Source: Acidimicrobiia bacterium
GTDB taxonomy: Bacteria > Actinomycetota > Acidimicrobiia > UBA5794 > UBA11373
Assembly (NCBI GenBank): GCA_025456165.1
Contig: JALOLI010000033.1
Location: 1 to 8,899 of the forward strand
Reading direction: 5' to 3'
DNA: 8,899 bases
Both the position numbers and the translations under genes were made by a program. Each line of letters starts with the position of its first letter. The stretch's first letter is position 1. The notes under the pieces were generated by a model that searched no databases, had not been told where the DNA came from, and was given only the letters and a program-made list of their open reading frames with translations. Positions 1 to 6,499 of the stretch are shown one piece after another.

Positions 1-107
1 CCCTGCGCCGCGCCCGCCTGGCCGTGATCCACGTGGAAGGGCCCGAAGGGGTCGCCGTGATCCCCGAAGCGCTCGACGCCATCTACTCCGGCTACTTCAG
101 CCCGTGA
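1..107 (+). CDS. 3' end of an unrecognised protein gene (partial)
   Basis: An open frame enters from the left edge (first full codon at base 3) and stops at TGA 105-107, giving the last 34 residues of a protein. The tail ends AIYSGYFSP and has a beta-strand-like stretch (LAVIHVEG) followed by a short predicted helix. The frame is rich in G/C third positions like its neighbours, which supports real coding. I do not recognise the family and too little is present to assign one. It converges on the CvpA-CAP gene and overlaps its last 11 bases (97-107), so no room is left for a terminator between them. Confidence 0.55.
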   Translation, partial: LRRARLAVIHVEGPEGVAVIPEALDAIYSGYFSP

Positions 108-1065
108 AGACCTGCACCGTCATGAGGCCCAGCGGTCCCTCGACGACGGCAATCCCAACCCGGCGGAACTCGGGGCGCACGATGTTCGCTCGATGGCCCA
201 GGCTGGCCATCAGCCCATCGTGCACCTGGGTGGCCGTCGCCGCCAGGGCCAGGTTCTCGCCGGCCAGCGAGTAGGTGACTCCGGCCGCCTCGAGGCGGTC
301 GCCCACCGACCCGGTAGCCGGGGAGCGGTGCGAGAAGTAGCCCTCGATGTACATCTCCCGGGCGTGTTCGGCGGCCACTTCGGCCAGGGCCGGGCTCCAG
401 GCCAGCGGCGCGACCCCGGAATCGACGCGGGCCCGGTTGAGGAGGTCGAAGACCCCGGTGGCGGCACCGGAATCGTCGCGCAGTTCCGCGGGATCGGCGG
501 CGGGCAGCGCCACCGCTTCGTCCCCCTCCACGATCACCTGCCGTTCGCCCACCGCCTCCCGCAAGTGCAGGAGGGCGGCGACGACCCGGTCCCCCGTCAG
601 CACCCGGATCGCCTCCTGCGGCAGGCCCCGGGGATCGGTGAGGGCCCGGGCGACGGCCGAGCCGTCGAGTTGCCTCCCCACGGCCGCCGGCAGGGGCACG
701 ACGAGCAGCAGCGCGAGCACCACCGCCATGACGACGGCGGCCCAGCCGGCGGCCAGGACGGCCCCTCCGGCGCGGTCGATCAGGTTGATGCCCGGGCGGC
801 GCACCCGCGGCTCGATGGCCCGGGCGAGGAAGGCCGCCCCCACCCCGGTAGCCACCAGCAGGATCAGCCCTCCCACCAGCCTCCCCGTGTCGACGGAGAC
901 ACCGGCCATGGAGGCGATGACCCCGCCGAGCAGGGGCCCGAAGCGGAACCCCAGCACGATCCCCACCACCAGCCCGGCCAGGTCCAGTGCCTCGCGCACC
1001 AGGCCCCGGTACCAGCCGCGCACCCCCAGGAACAGGAGGAGGGCGACGAGCAGGGCGTCGATCAT
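97..1065 (-). CDS. CvpA-like membrane domain fused to a CAP (SCP/PR-1, YkwD-like) domain
   Basis: The protein has 322 residues. Residues 1-125 are a CvpA/colicin V production-type membrane domain with four hydrophobic segments (about 1-16, 27-45, 62-82 and 100-124) and the typical early motif GVRGWYRGLVRE. A linker of about 75 residues leads to a CAP domain at about 204-322. It carries the marks of bacterial YkwD-type CAP proteins: H234, FSHRSP (H246), AGEN (E270) and LGHRANIV (H291). The CAP domain is probably held on the outer face of the membrane, though topology was not computed. CAP domains bind lipids or act in cell-envelope processes, and no substrate can be named here. The ATG at 1063-1065 overlaps the AlaX stop as ATGA, so I chose it over longer readings of the frame, which lie inside alaX. 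There is no clear Shine-Dalgarno, which fits translational coupling. The gene ends at TGA 97-99. Confidence 0.85.
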   Translation of the reverse strand: MIDALLVALLLFLGVRGWYRGLVREALDLAGLVVGIVLGFRFGPLLGGVIASMAGVSVDTGRLVGGLILLVATGVGAAFLARAIEPRVRRPGINLIDRAGGAVLAAGWAAVVMAVVLALLLVVPLPAAVGRQLDGSAVARALTDPRGLPQEAIRVLTGDRVVAALLHLREAVGERQVIVEGDEAVALPAADPAELRDDSGAATGVFDLLNRARVDSGVAPLAWSPALAEVAAEHAREMYIEGYFSHRSPATGSVGDRLEAAGVTYSLAGENLALAATATQVHDGLMASLGHRANIVRPEFRRVGIAVVEGPLGLMTVQVFTG

Positions 1066-1784
1066 GCGGGCGGGGCGTCGAGCTCGATGCGCATCCGCTT
1101 GTTGCCCTTGCCCTTGCTCTCGGTCCTGACCACCCGCACCCGGCCCACCTCGATCGTGTCGGCCACGTGGGTCCCGCCGTCGGCCTGGCGGTCGAGGCCC
1201 TCGATGTCCACCACGCGAATCGGATCGACGTGCTCGGGGATGAGGCTCACCTTGGTGCGGATGAGGTCGGGGTCGGCCAGGGCCTCGGCCCGGGGGAGGA
1301 ACTGCACCTGCACCCGGTGGGGCGCGGCGAGCATGGCGTTGAGGCGCTCCTCGACCTCCCGTCCGAACTCGACGCTCATCGACTCCAGTTCGAAATCCAT
1401 GCGGGCCTGCCCCGGCTCCATGTTGCCGCCGGTGACCTTGGCCCCGTACTCCCGCCAGACCAGGGCCGACAGGACGTGGAGGGCGGTGTGGGTGCGCATC
1501 AGCAGGTGGCGGCGGTCCCAGTCGACGGCCGCCCGCACCACCGTGCCCACCGGGGGGGCCGCATCGGGGGCCACCACGTGGAGGACCTCGCCCTGTTCCC
1601 GCACGGTGTCGGTGACCGGGGCCCGGCCCCCCTCCCACTCCAGAGAACCGGTGTCGCCGGGCTGGCCTCCGCCGCGGGGGTAGAAGACGGTGCGGTCGAG
1701 GATCAGGCCTCCCGGGGCGACGGCAACGACGGTGGCGGAGCACTCCCGCAGGTAGGCATCACGCGGCGCCAGTTCCTCGGTCAT
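1062..1784 (-). CDS. alaX: Alanyl-tRNA editing protein, AlaX type
   Basis: The protein has 240 residues and resembles the free-standing editing domain of alanyl-tRNA synthetase (AlaX-M size). Such proteins hydrolyse Ser or Gly mischarged on tRNA-Ala in the cytoplasm. The N-terminal beta-barrel motif FYPRGGGQPGDTG lies at 34-46. The first zinc pair, HTALH (H99, H103), is intact. The second zinc motif, normally CGGTH, reads DGGTH, so D202 stands where the cysteine ligand is expected and H206 is kept. The C-terminal TESKGKGNKRMRIEL is family-typical. The ATG at 1782-1784 is preceded by AAGGA five bases upstream, a good ribosome site. The stop overlaps the ATG of the CvpA-CAP gene (ATGA). A 66-bp gap separates it from the DUF3263 gene, with which it may be co-transcribed. 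No synthetase catalytic domain is present, so it is not AlaRS itself. Confidence 0.9.
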   Translation of the reverse strand: MTEELAPRDAYLRECSATVVAVAPGGLILDRTVFYPRGGGQPGDTGSLEWEGGRAPVTDTVREQGEVLHVVAPDAAPPVGTVVRAAVDWDRRHLLMRTHTALHVLSALVWREYGAKVTGGNMEPGQARMDFELESMSVEFGREVEERLNAMLAAPHRVQVQFLPRAEALADPDLIRTKVSLIPEHVDPIRVVDIEGLDRQADGGTHVADTIEVGRVRVVRTESKGKGNKRMRIELDAPPA

Positions 1785-1824
1785 CTGGGTCCTTCCCGGA
1801 GGCTGGGCAGAGGCTACCGCCGCG

Positions 1825-1840
1825 CCGGGCGGAGGCCCGG
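1825..1840 (-). other. Small GC hairpin between the DUF3263 gene and alaX
   Basis: CCGGGC (1825-1830) and GCCCGG (1835-1840) form a perfect 6-bp stem with a 4-nt loop, beginning 10 nt beyond the DUF3263 stop on the minus strand. No U-run follows on that strand, so it is not a standard intrinsic terminator. It may attenuate or do nothing, since GC-rich DNA forms such stems by chance. Confidence 0.25.
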
Positions 1841-1850
1841 AAAGAGGGCC

Positions 1851-2108
1851 TCAGGTGCCGGGCACTCCGCCGTCGAGGCGCTCCTCGAGCCGCTTCCGCT
1901 TGGCCTGCTCGCGGACCCGCCGCAGGCGGCGGATGGTGAGCGGGTCGTAGCGTTCCGCCTCGGGATTGTCGAGGAGGCGGCGCAGCACCTGGTAGTAACG
2001 AGTGGCGCTGATCCCCAGGTACTCGGCGACGGCCCGATCCTTGGGGCCGGGGTACAGGAACCAGGAGCGCTCGAAGTCGATGACCGCCCGCTCCCGCTCG
2101 CCCAGCAT
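1851..2108 (-). CDS. DUF3263 family protein, small HTH-like
   Basis: The protein has 85 residues. It shows the DUF3263 signature seen across Actinobacteria: an early ERxRAVIDFERSWFLYPGPK stretch, then ISATRYYQVLRRLLDNPEA (about 33-51), then YDPLTIRRLRR (54-64). The middle reads like a helix-turn-helix (AVAEYLGISATRYYQVLRRL), so DNA binding is an inference; the family function is not established. The C-terminus is strongly basic (RRVREQAKRKR). I start it at ATG 2106-2108 because conservation begins there, although the frame stays open upstream through the tRNA region. No Shine-Dalgarno precedes the ATG. A TACCCT box sits 10 bases upstream, so the mRNA may have almost no leader. The gene diverges from tRNA-Thr and lies upstream of alaX on the same strand. 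Confidence 0.85.
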   Translation of the reverse strand: MLGERERAVIDFERSWFLYPGPKDRAVAEYLGISATRYYQVLRRLLDNPEAERYDPLTIRRLRRVREQAKRKRLEERLDGGVPGT

Positions 2109-2118
2109 GATGGCCGCC

Positions 2119-2124
2119 AGGGTA
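2119..2124 (-). promoter_or_regulatory. Putative -10 box of the DUF3263 gene
   Basis: TACCCT on the minus strand fits the actinobacterial -10 consensus TANNNT and ends 10 bases before the ATG at 2108. That would place transcription start about 3 bases before the start codon. No -35 element is recognisable. The box is part of a 12-bp sequence (2113-2124) repeated in inverted orientation in front of tRNA-Thr (2191-2202). Confidence 0.45.
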
Positions 2125-2190
2125 TTGGCCGGGAGCCTCCGCCCGGGGGATTTCGCCCAAGAGGGTGCCCGGCCCGGGCAGCGCTTCCGG

Positions 2191-2196
2191 TACCCT
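2191..2196 (+). promoter_or_regulatory. Putative -10 box of tRNA-Thr
   Basis: TACCCT matches TANNNT and ends 10 bases before the first base of the mature tRNA (2207), which would give a 5' leader of only a few bases. No good -35 box is visible 16-18 bases upstream. The same 12-base string (2191-2202) occurs on the other strand before the DUF3263 gene. Confidence 0.45.
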
Positions 2197-2206
2197 GGCG
2201 GCGTCC

Positions 2207-2282
2207 GCCGGGTTAGCTCAGACGGCAGAGCACCGCTCTTGTAAAGCGGATGTCGCCGGTTCGACTCCGGCACCCGGCTCCA
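2207..2282 (+). tRNA. tRNA-Thr (anticodon UGU), CCA encoded
   Basis: A full cloverleaf can be drawn by hand. The acceptor stem is GCCGGGT (2207-2213) paired with ACCCGGC (2272-2278). The D stem is GCTC/GAGC. The anticodon stem CCGCT/AGCGG encloses the loop CTTGTAA with TGT at 2240-2242. The variable loop is ATGTC. The T stem GCCGG/CCGGC encloses TTCGACT. The discriminator is T2279 and CCA is genomically encoded at 2280-2282. Anticodon UGU reads ACA and wobble Thr codons. It stands alone on the plus strand between the divergent DUF3263 gene and the convergent GNAT gene, whose stop lies 17 bases away. Only a weak GC/T-rich stretch (2285-2299) could serve as terminator. Confidence 0.97.
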
Positions 2283-2298
2283 ACGGGCCCGGCCTTTC

Positions 2299-3168
2299 TC
2301 AGCCGCGGGCCTCGTAGCCGTACTCGGCAGACTCGCACACCTGCTCGTAGCCGATGCGCCGGTAGATGGCGTTCGAAGTCGGGTTGGCCAGGTCGGTGAA
2401 CAGATAGCACCGTCGAAAGCCGCCTTCCAGAAGCCGGGCGGAGACCTCCGCCACCAGGCTGGTGGCGTAGCCCCGTCGCCGCCGCTCGGGCGGGGTGTAG
2501 ACCGGCCCGAGGCGGATGCCCTCCGGGGTGGGGCTTCCGTAGGCGACCAGGGCCACCGCTTCCCCGGCCGCCACCCACAGCCAGATCCCGGCAGCGGTGG
2601 CCTCCATGTTCGTTATCCGATGGTCCACACCGCGGGCCGTGCGTTCCCGGTCGAAGGGCTCCTCAGGGAGGGCTTCGGCGCTGAAGGCCTCCATCCACTC
2701 CAGGATGAGACGGCGGTCCTCCGGTCGGGCGGCCCGCGCCGCCCCGGAGGAGGACGGCACCGGCCGCACCGCGGTCAAGGCGAACACTCCCTGGGCCATG
2801 CGAAGCCGGGGAGCGACCCCGGCCCGGGCGGCCCAGATGTCGTTGAAGAGACCCACCGTGGGCCGGTTGCCCACCACCCCGGGGATGGGCACCCCGGAGT
2901 CGTGCACCGCTTCGGCGAGCGGGCCCAGAGCAAGAGGGTCGGCGGCATCGGCCAGGACCAGGTTGTGGGGCGGGGTGATCAGCGCCGCCGCCACCGGCGC
3001 CCCGGCTCCTTCCACCACCCAGAGCCGGAAGTCCGGGTACACCTCCGGGCGATCCCGCAGCACCCCGGCGATCCCCAGGACCAGATTGTGGCGGGCCTCG
3101 TCGGCGTCGAGCAACGGACCGGCCCGGTCGAGGAACTCGGCGACGGTGGCGACGGCGGCAGCCTTCAT
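2299..3168 (-). CDS. GNAT family N-acetyltransferase with an extra N-terminal domain
   Basis: The protein has 289 residues. The C-terminal half is a GNAT fold. The acetyl-CoA pyrophosphate-binding loop is RRRRGYATSLV (about 229-239), followed by a strand (CYLFTDL) and the NPTSNAIYRRIGY motif (262-274) typical of the last helix and strand. Residues 1 to about 135 form a separate conserved-looking region with strand patterns (FRLWVVEGAGAPVAAALI) that could be a degenerate second GNAT-like half. The acetyl acceptor cannot be told from sequence. The ATG at 3166-3168 follows the rlmB stop by 11 nt, and the reading frame stays open further upstream only as a shadow of rlmB. It is probably the last gene of the cysS-rlmB transcript and converges on tRNA-Thr. 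Confidence 0.85.
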   Translation of the reverse strand: MKAAAVATVAEFLDRAGPLLDADEARHNLVLGIAGVLRDRPEVYPDFRLWVVEGAGAPVAAALITPPHNLVLADAADPLALGPLAEAVHDSGVPIPGVVGNRPTVGLFNDIWAARAGVAPRLRMAQGVFALTAVRPVPSSSGAARAARPEDRRLILEWMEAFSAEALPEEPFDRERTARGVDHRITNMEATAAGIWLWVAAGEAVALVAYGSPTPEGIRLGPVYTPPERRRRGYATSLVAEVSARLLEGGFRRCYLFTDLANPTSNAIYRRIGYEQVCESAEYGYEARG

Positions 3169-3179
3169 GGGCCGGAACC

Positions 3180-3917
3180 CTACCCCGCCGCGCCCGCCCG
3201 CACCCGCGACACCTCGTAGCAGGCGAGCGACACCGCCACCGCGGCGTTGAGGCTCTCCACCCCGCCGCCCAGGGGGATCGAGGCCCGCACATCCACCCGG
3301 TCGGCTACCAGGCGAGCCAGGCCCCGCCCCTCGGCGCCCACCACGATCGCCACCGGCTCGGCCAGGAGCTCGAGGCCGAACACCGATCGGTCGCCGTCGG
3401 CGTCGAGGCCCACGGTCCACACCCCGAGCCTTCCCAGGTCGGCCACCGCCTGCGCCACCGAGGAGACCAGAGCCACCGGCAGGCGCTCCAGCGCCCCCGC
3501 CGCCGCCTTGAAAGCCGTCGCCCCGAGAGGGGCCGCTCGGTGCCGGGCCAGCACCAGGCCCGACATCCCGGCCGCCAGCGCCGAGCGGGCGATGGCGCCG
3601 ACATTGCGCGGGTCCTCGAGGTGGTCCAGCACCACCAGGGCAGCCGGGGACCGGGCCGCGGCCACCTCGCCCAGGCCCAGGATGGGCAGCGGCCGGCAGT
3701 GGGCCACCACGCCTTGCGGGGCGGTAGTGGCGGCCAGAGAGCCCAGGTCGGAAACCACCCGCACCTCGGCGCCGGCCGCGTTGGCCGCGCCGGTCAGGGC
3801 GCAGAGCGCATCGACCCGAGAGGATTCGACGAAGAGGCGCAGCACCCGGCCCGCGGCCACCGCGGCGGCCACGGCGTGGAGGCCCTCGACCTCAGCGCCG
3901 GCGCCAGAGAGTGCCAT
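3180..3917 (-). CDS. rlmB: 23S rRNA (guanosine-2'-O-)-methyltransferase, TrmH/SpoU family (RlmB-like)
   Basis: The protein has 245 residues, close to E. coli RlmB (243). Such SPOUT enzymes use SAM to methylate the ribose of a 23S rRNA guanosine (G2251 in E. coli). The N-terminal substrate-binding domain is about 1-75 (EVEGLHAV at 9-16). The three SpoU motifs follow: DPRNVGAIARSA (102-113; N105, R111), IVVGAEGRGL (191-200) and IPLGGGVESLNAAVAVS (214-230; S222, N224), which build the trefoil-knot SAM site. The ATG at 3915-3917 is preceded by GGAGGA eight bases upstream, inside the end of cysS, and this decides the start. The gene overlaps cysS by 26 bp and precedes the GNAT gene. The exact target nucleotide is inferred from length and from linkage to cysS as in mycobacteria; another TrmH-type target is possible. 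Confidence 0.9.
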   Translation of the reverse strand: MALSGAGAEVEGLHAVAAAVAAGRVLRLFVESSRVDALCALTGAANAAGAEVRVVSDLGSLAATTAPQGVVAHCRPLPILGLGEVAAARSPAALVVLDHLEDPRNVGAIARSALAAGMSGLVLARHRAAPLGATAFKAAAGALERLPVALVSSVAQAVADLGRLGVWTVGLDADGDRSVFGLELLAEPVAIVVGAEGRGLARLVADRVDVRASIPLGGGVESLNAAVAVSLACYEVSRVRAGAAG

Positions 3918-5292
3918 CGGGCCCGTCCTCCAGAACGATGCCGAGGCCCGCCAGGCGGTCGCGGATCTGGTCGCCCAGCGCCCAGGCCCGTTCGGCCCGG
4001 GCTGCGGTCCTCCGGGCGAGCAGAGCATCGAGGGTCACCGCCGGCTCCCCGGCCGGCACACCCAATTCGGCGGCCAGGACGGCCAGGGCCGGGGCCAGGT
4101 CGTCGAGGTCCGAGGAGGGCTCAGCCAGTCCCAGCACTCCGACGATGGCGTCGTAGGCCGCGGCCTGGGATCCGGCATCCTCGCCCTCGTCGAGGCGGCG
4201 ATGCCCTTCGCGCACCAGGTCGAACAACACGCCCATGGCGGCGGCGGTGTTGAAGTCGTCGTCCATGGCCTCGGAGAAGCGGGCCACCGCATCGGGGCCA
4301 GGGGTGCCGGCCCGCCCGGCGCGGCGGCGGAAGGCCCAGAGCCGTTCCAGCGACGCCGCCGAGTCGGCCAGGGCCTCCTCGAAGAAATCGAGCGGGGCGC
4401 GGTAGTGGGCCCGCAGGTAGAAGAGGCGGACCGCCAGGGGCGGGAACCGGTCGAGCAGGTCGAGCAGGCTCACCACGTTCCCGGTGGACTTGGCCATCTT
4501 CTCGCCGCGCAGGTTGACCATCCCGTTGTGCAGCCAGTAACGAGCGAAGGGCCCCGACCCGGCGGCCGCCTCCGCCTGGGCGATCTCGTTCTCGTGGTGG
4601 GGGAACACCAGGTCGAGGCCGCCCCCGTGGATGTCGAAGCCGAACCCCAGCTCCCCCTGGGCCATCGTCGAGCACTCGATGTGCCAACCGGGCCGTCCCG
4701 GCCCCCAGGGGGACTCCCACGACGGCTCCCCCGGCTTGGAGGCCTTCCAGAGGGCGAAGTCGGCGGGGTGGCGCTTCTCCTCCCCCGGCTCGATGCGGGC
4801 CCCGGCCAGCAGCTCGTCGGGGTTGCGGCCGGAGAGCTTGCCGTACTCGGGGAAGGAAGCCACCGAGAAGTAGACGCTGCCTTCCGCCGGGTAGGCATGG
4901 CCTCGCTGGATGAGGCGGGTGATCATGTCGAGCATGCGGGGGATCTCGGCGGTGGCGTAGCAGAGCCGGTCCGGAGGCCGCACCCCGAGCCGCCGGTAGG
5001 CGTCGAGGAACTGCGCCGTGGCCCGGGAGGCCACCTCGACCGTGGAGATGCCCTGCTCGGCGGCGGCGTTGATGATCTTGTCCTCGATGTCGGTGATGTT
5101 GGTCACGTAGGTGACCCGCAAGCCCCGCCACTCCAGGTAGCGCCGGATGACATCGAAGGCCACCGCCTGGCGCCCGTGGCCCACATGGGGCGCGGACTGC
5201 ACGGTGGGGCCGCAGGTGTACATGGTGACCTCGCCCGGCGCCCGGGTGCGCAGGGGCTGGAGGGCCCGTCCCAGGGTGTTGTAGACCTGCAC
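3892..5292 (-). CDS. cysS: Cysteinyl-tRNA synthetase
   Basis: The protein has 466 residues, the normal size for class I CysRS, which charges tRNA-Cys with cysteine in the cytoplasm. The start is [13 protein letters not shown] (GTG read as Met), followed by MYTCGPTV with zinc ligand C27. The HIGH motif is HVGH at 36-39, and [10 protein letters not shown] lies near 64-73. The other zinc ligands are C207 in HIECSTM and H232 and E236 in FPHHENE, with the E. coli spacing. The KMSKS loop is KMAKS at 265-269. It ends with the typical [19 protein letters not shown] 5290-5292 is the only reasonable start, because no ATG, GTG or TTG lies nearby upstream. There is no Shine-Dalgarno; TACCAT seven bases before the GTG suggests a leaderless transcript. 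The gene diverges from the GDPD gene and overlaps rlmB. Confidence 0.95.
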   Translation of the reverse strand: MQVYNTLGRALQPLRTRAPGEVTMYTCGPTVQSAPHVGHGRQAVAFDVIRRYLEWRGLRVTYVTNITDIEDKIINAAAEQGISTVEVASRATAQFLDAYRRLGVRPPDRLCYATAEIPRMLDMITRLIQRGHAYPAEGSVYFSVASFPEYGKLSGRNPDELLAGARIEPGEEKRHPADFALWKASKPGEPSWESPWGPGRPGWHIECSTMAQGELGFGFDIHGGGLDLVFPHHENEIAQAEAAAGSGPFARYWLHNGMVNLRGEKMAKSTGNVVSLLDLLDRFPPLAVRLFYLRAHYRAPLDFFEEALADSAASLERLWAFRRRAGRAGTPGPDAVARFSEAMDDDFNTAAAMGVLFDLVREGHRRLDEGEDAGSQAAAYDAIVGVLGLAEPSSDLDDLAPALAVLAAELGVPAGEPAVTLDALLARRTAARAERAWALGDQIRDRLAGLGIVLEDGPDGTLWRRR

Positions 5293-5299
5293 GGCGCCG

Positions 5300-5305
5300 A
5301 TGGTA
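5300..5305 (-). promoter_or_regulatory. Putative -10 box of cysS
   Basis: TACCAT on the minus strand fits TANNNT and ends 7 bases before the GTG at 5292, the distance expected if transcription begins at the start codon itself. No -35 element or ribosome site is visible. It lies 11 bp from the oppositely oriented box of the GDPD gene. Confidence 0.5.
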
Positions 5306-5316
5306 TCAGCGGCGGT

Positions 5317-5322
5317 TACCCT
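5317..5322 (+). promoter_or_regulatory. Putative -10 box of the GDPD gene
   Basis: TACCCT fits TANNNT and is followed by exactly 7 bases (CCCCCGG) and then ATG 5330-5332, implying a leaderless mRNA. No Shine-Dalgarno is present and no -35 box is recognisable. A -35 contact region would fall on the first codons of cysS. Confidence 0.5.
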
Positions 5323-5329
5323 CCCCCGG

Positions 5330-6064
5330 ATGCTCCTCCCGCCGGGCCGGCCGTGGGTGATCGCCCATCGCGGCGCCTCGGCCGCCTTCCCCGAGAACAC
5401 CGCGGCCGCCTTCCGCGGCGCCGCTGCCCTCGGGGCCGACGCCGTCGAACTCGACGCCCGCCGCACCGCCGACGGAGCGGTGGTGGTGCACCACGATGCC
5501 GTGTTGCCCGGCGTGGGGGCCATCGTGGAACAGACGGTGGCCTCGCTCCGCCGCCTGGCCCCCTGGGTGCCCACGCTGGCCGAGGCCCTGACGGCCTGCT
5601 CCGGCATGTGGGTCGACGTCGAGGTGAAGAACTCCCCCGCCGACCCCGACTGGGATCCGGAAGACGGACTGGTGGACCGGGTGCTGGAGACGATCCGCGC
5701 CGTCGGCCGGGAGGTCCTGCTCACCTCGTTCAGCCCGGCCACCATCAGCCGGGCCCGCTCCCTGGAGCCGGCGCTGCCCACCGGGTGGCTGGTGGAGATC
5801 GCGCCGCTGCTCCCCGCCGTGACCCGGACCGCCGAGGAGGGCCATCGCTTCCTGCTGCCGCACTACTCGCTGCTGGGGGGAACCGCCGCGCAGGTCGTCG
5901 TGGAGTCGGCCAGGCAGGCGGGGATCGGCCTGATCGCCTGGACGGTGGACGACCCGGCAGAGGGCCGCCGCCTGGCCGCGGCCGGCCTCGACGGGATCGT
6001 CACCAACCGGCCCGACGCCTTGCGCTCAGCGCTCGACGAGCACCGCCACCACCACGGCGGCTAG
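5330..6064 (+). CDS. Glycerophosphodiester phosphodiesterase family protein (GDPD)
   Basis: The protein has 244 residues and a single GDPD TIM-barrel domain. These enzymes hydrolyse glycerophosphodiesters to glycerol-3-phosphate and an alcohol, using a bound divalent metal. Visible motifs are IAHRGASAAFPENT (H13, R14), VELDARRTADG (E40, D42), VVVHHD (H55, D56), VDVEVKN (E98, K100), a late AWTVDD (203-208) and GIVTNRPDA near the end. There is no signal peptide or membrane segment, so a cytoplasmic location is likely. I chose ATG 5330 over ATG 5300 because family similarity begins right after it and a TACCCT box sits 7 bases upstream. The last residues (DEHRHHHGG) lie where the gene overlaps ispF by 39 bp and look like non-conserved tail. 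It is the only plus-strand gene between two minus-strand groups. Substrate and link to its neighbours are unknown. Confidence 0.9.
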   Translation: MLLPPGRPWVIAHRGASAAFPENTAAAFRGAAALGADAVELDARRTADGAVVVHHDAVLPGVGAIVEQTVASLRRLAPWVPTLAEALTACSGMWVDVEVKNSPADPDWDPEDGLVDRVLETIRAVGREVLLTSFSPATISRARSLEPALPTGWLVEIAPLLPAVTRTAEEGHRFLLPHYSLLGGTAAQVVVESARQAGIGLIAWTVDDPAEGRRLAAAGLDGIVTNRPDALRSALDEHRHHHGG

Positions 6065-6499
6065 CCCCTCGTCCCTCCCCAGGAAGCCCAGGCCATCGGT
6101 GCTGGTCGCCTTGACCGACACTACCCCCGCCTCCACACCCAGCACCCCGGCCAGGCGAGTGCGGATGGCCTCGCGATGCGGGGCGACCCGCACCCGCTCG
6201 GCGATCACCGTGGCATCCAGCGAGGAGACCCGGTAACCGGCGGCGGCCACCCGGGCCGTCACCTCGGCCAGCAGGGCCATGCTGTCCGCCCCGCGCCAGC
6301 GCGGGTCGCCGGAGGGGAACAGGGCGCCGAGGTCCCCGAGCGCGGCGCCGCCCAGCAGGGCGTCGGCGGCGGCGTGGGCCAGGACGTCGCCGTCTGAGGT
6401 GGCCTCCACCCCCCGGGCGCCGTCGACCTCCACCCCGGCCAGCAGGGTAGGGCCCGGGCCGCCGAAGCGATGGGCGTCGCAGCCCCAGCCCACCCTCAC
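6026..6499 (-). CDS. ispF: 2-C-methyl-D-erythritol 2,4-cyclodiphosphate synthase
   Basis: The protein has 157 residues, the usual IspF length. It cyclises CDP-ME 2-phosphate to MEcPP with release of CMP in the MEP isoprenoid pathway. It begins MRVGWGCDAHRF, with zinc ligands D8 and H10. SDGDVLAHAAADALLG supplies H42, all three at the E. coli positions. FPSGDPRWRGADS (61-73) and ATSTDGLGFLGRDEGLAA (131-148) are the other hallmarks; D135 takes the acidic role of E. coli Glu135. I start it at GTG 6497-6499, which overlaps the ispD stop as GTGA and gives the classical N-terminus. A GTG nine bases further upstream (6508) would add MAA without family support. The 3' end overlaps the convergent GDPD gene by 39 bp. 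Confidence 0.95.
   Translation of the reverse strand: MRVGWGCDAHRFGGPGPTLLAGVEVDGARGVEATSDGDVLAHAAADALLGGAALGDLGALFPSGDPRWRGADSMALLAEVTARVAAAGYRVSSLDATVIAERVRVAPHREAIRTRLAGVLGVEAGVVSVKATSTDGLGFLGRDEGLAAVVVAVLVER

Noticed and set aside
193..1683. Long plus-strand open frame antisense to the CvpA-CAP and alaX genes
   Set aside because: The translation is low complexity, and the minus-strand genes carry clear family motifs.
1066..1743. Longer N-terminus for the CvpA-CAP protein
   Set aside because: The upstream frame is an Arg/Pro/Gly-rich shadow of alaX. The ATG at 1065 starts the CvpA domain and overlaps the alaX stop.
2109..2273. Longer N-terminus for the DUF3263 protein, starting at 2273
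   Set aside because: It would run through tRNA-Thr and both promoter boxes, and the family similarity begins at ATG 2108.
2283..2298. Intrinsic terminator after tRNA-Thr
   Set aside because: Only a GGGCCC palindrome and a short CCTTTCTC stretch are present, with no convincing stem followed by a T-run.
5300..5329. ATG 5300 as GDPD start
   Set aside because: It overlaps the cysS -10 candidate, adds ten residues without family similarity and lies upstream of the TACCCT box that fits ATG 5330.
3247..6114. Very long plus-strand open frame antisense to rlmB, cysS and part of ispF
   Set aside because: It lies opposite strongly conserved genes and its product is low-complexity Arg/Pro/Ser/Gly with no domain. 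Long antisense frames are expected at this GC content.
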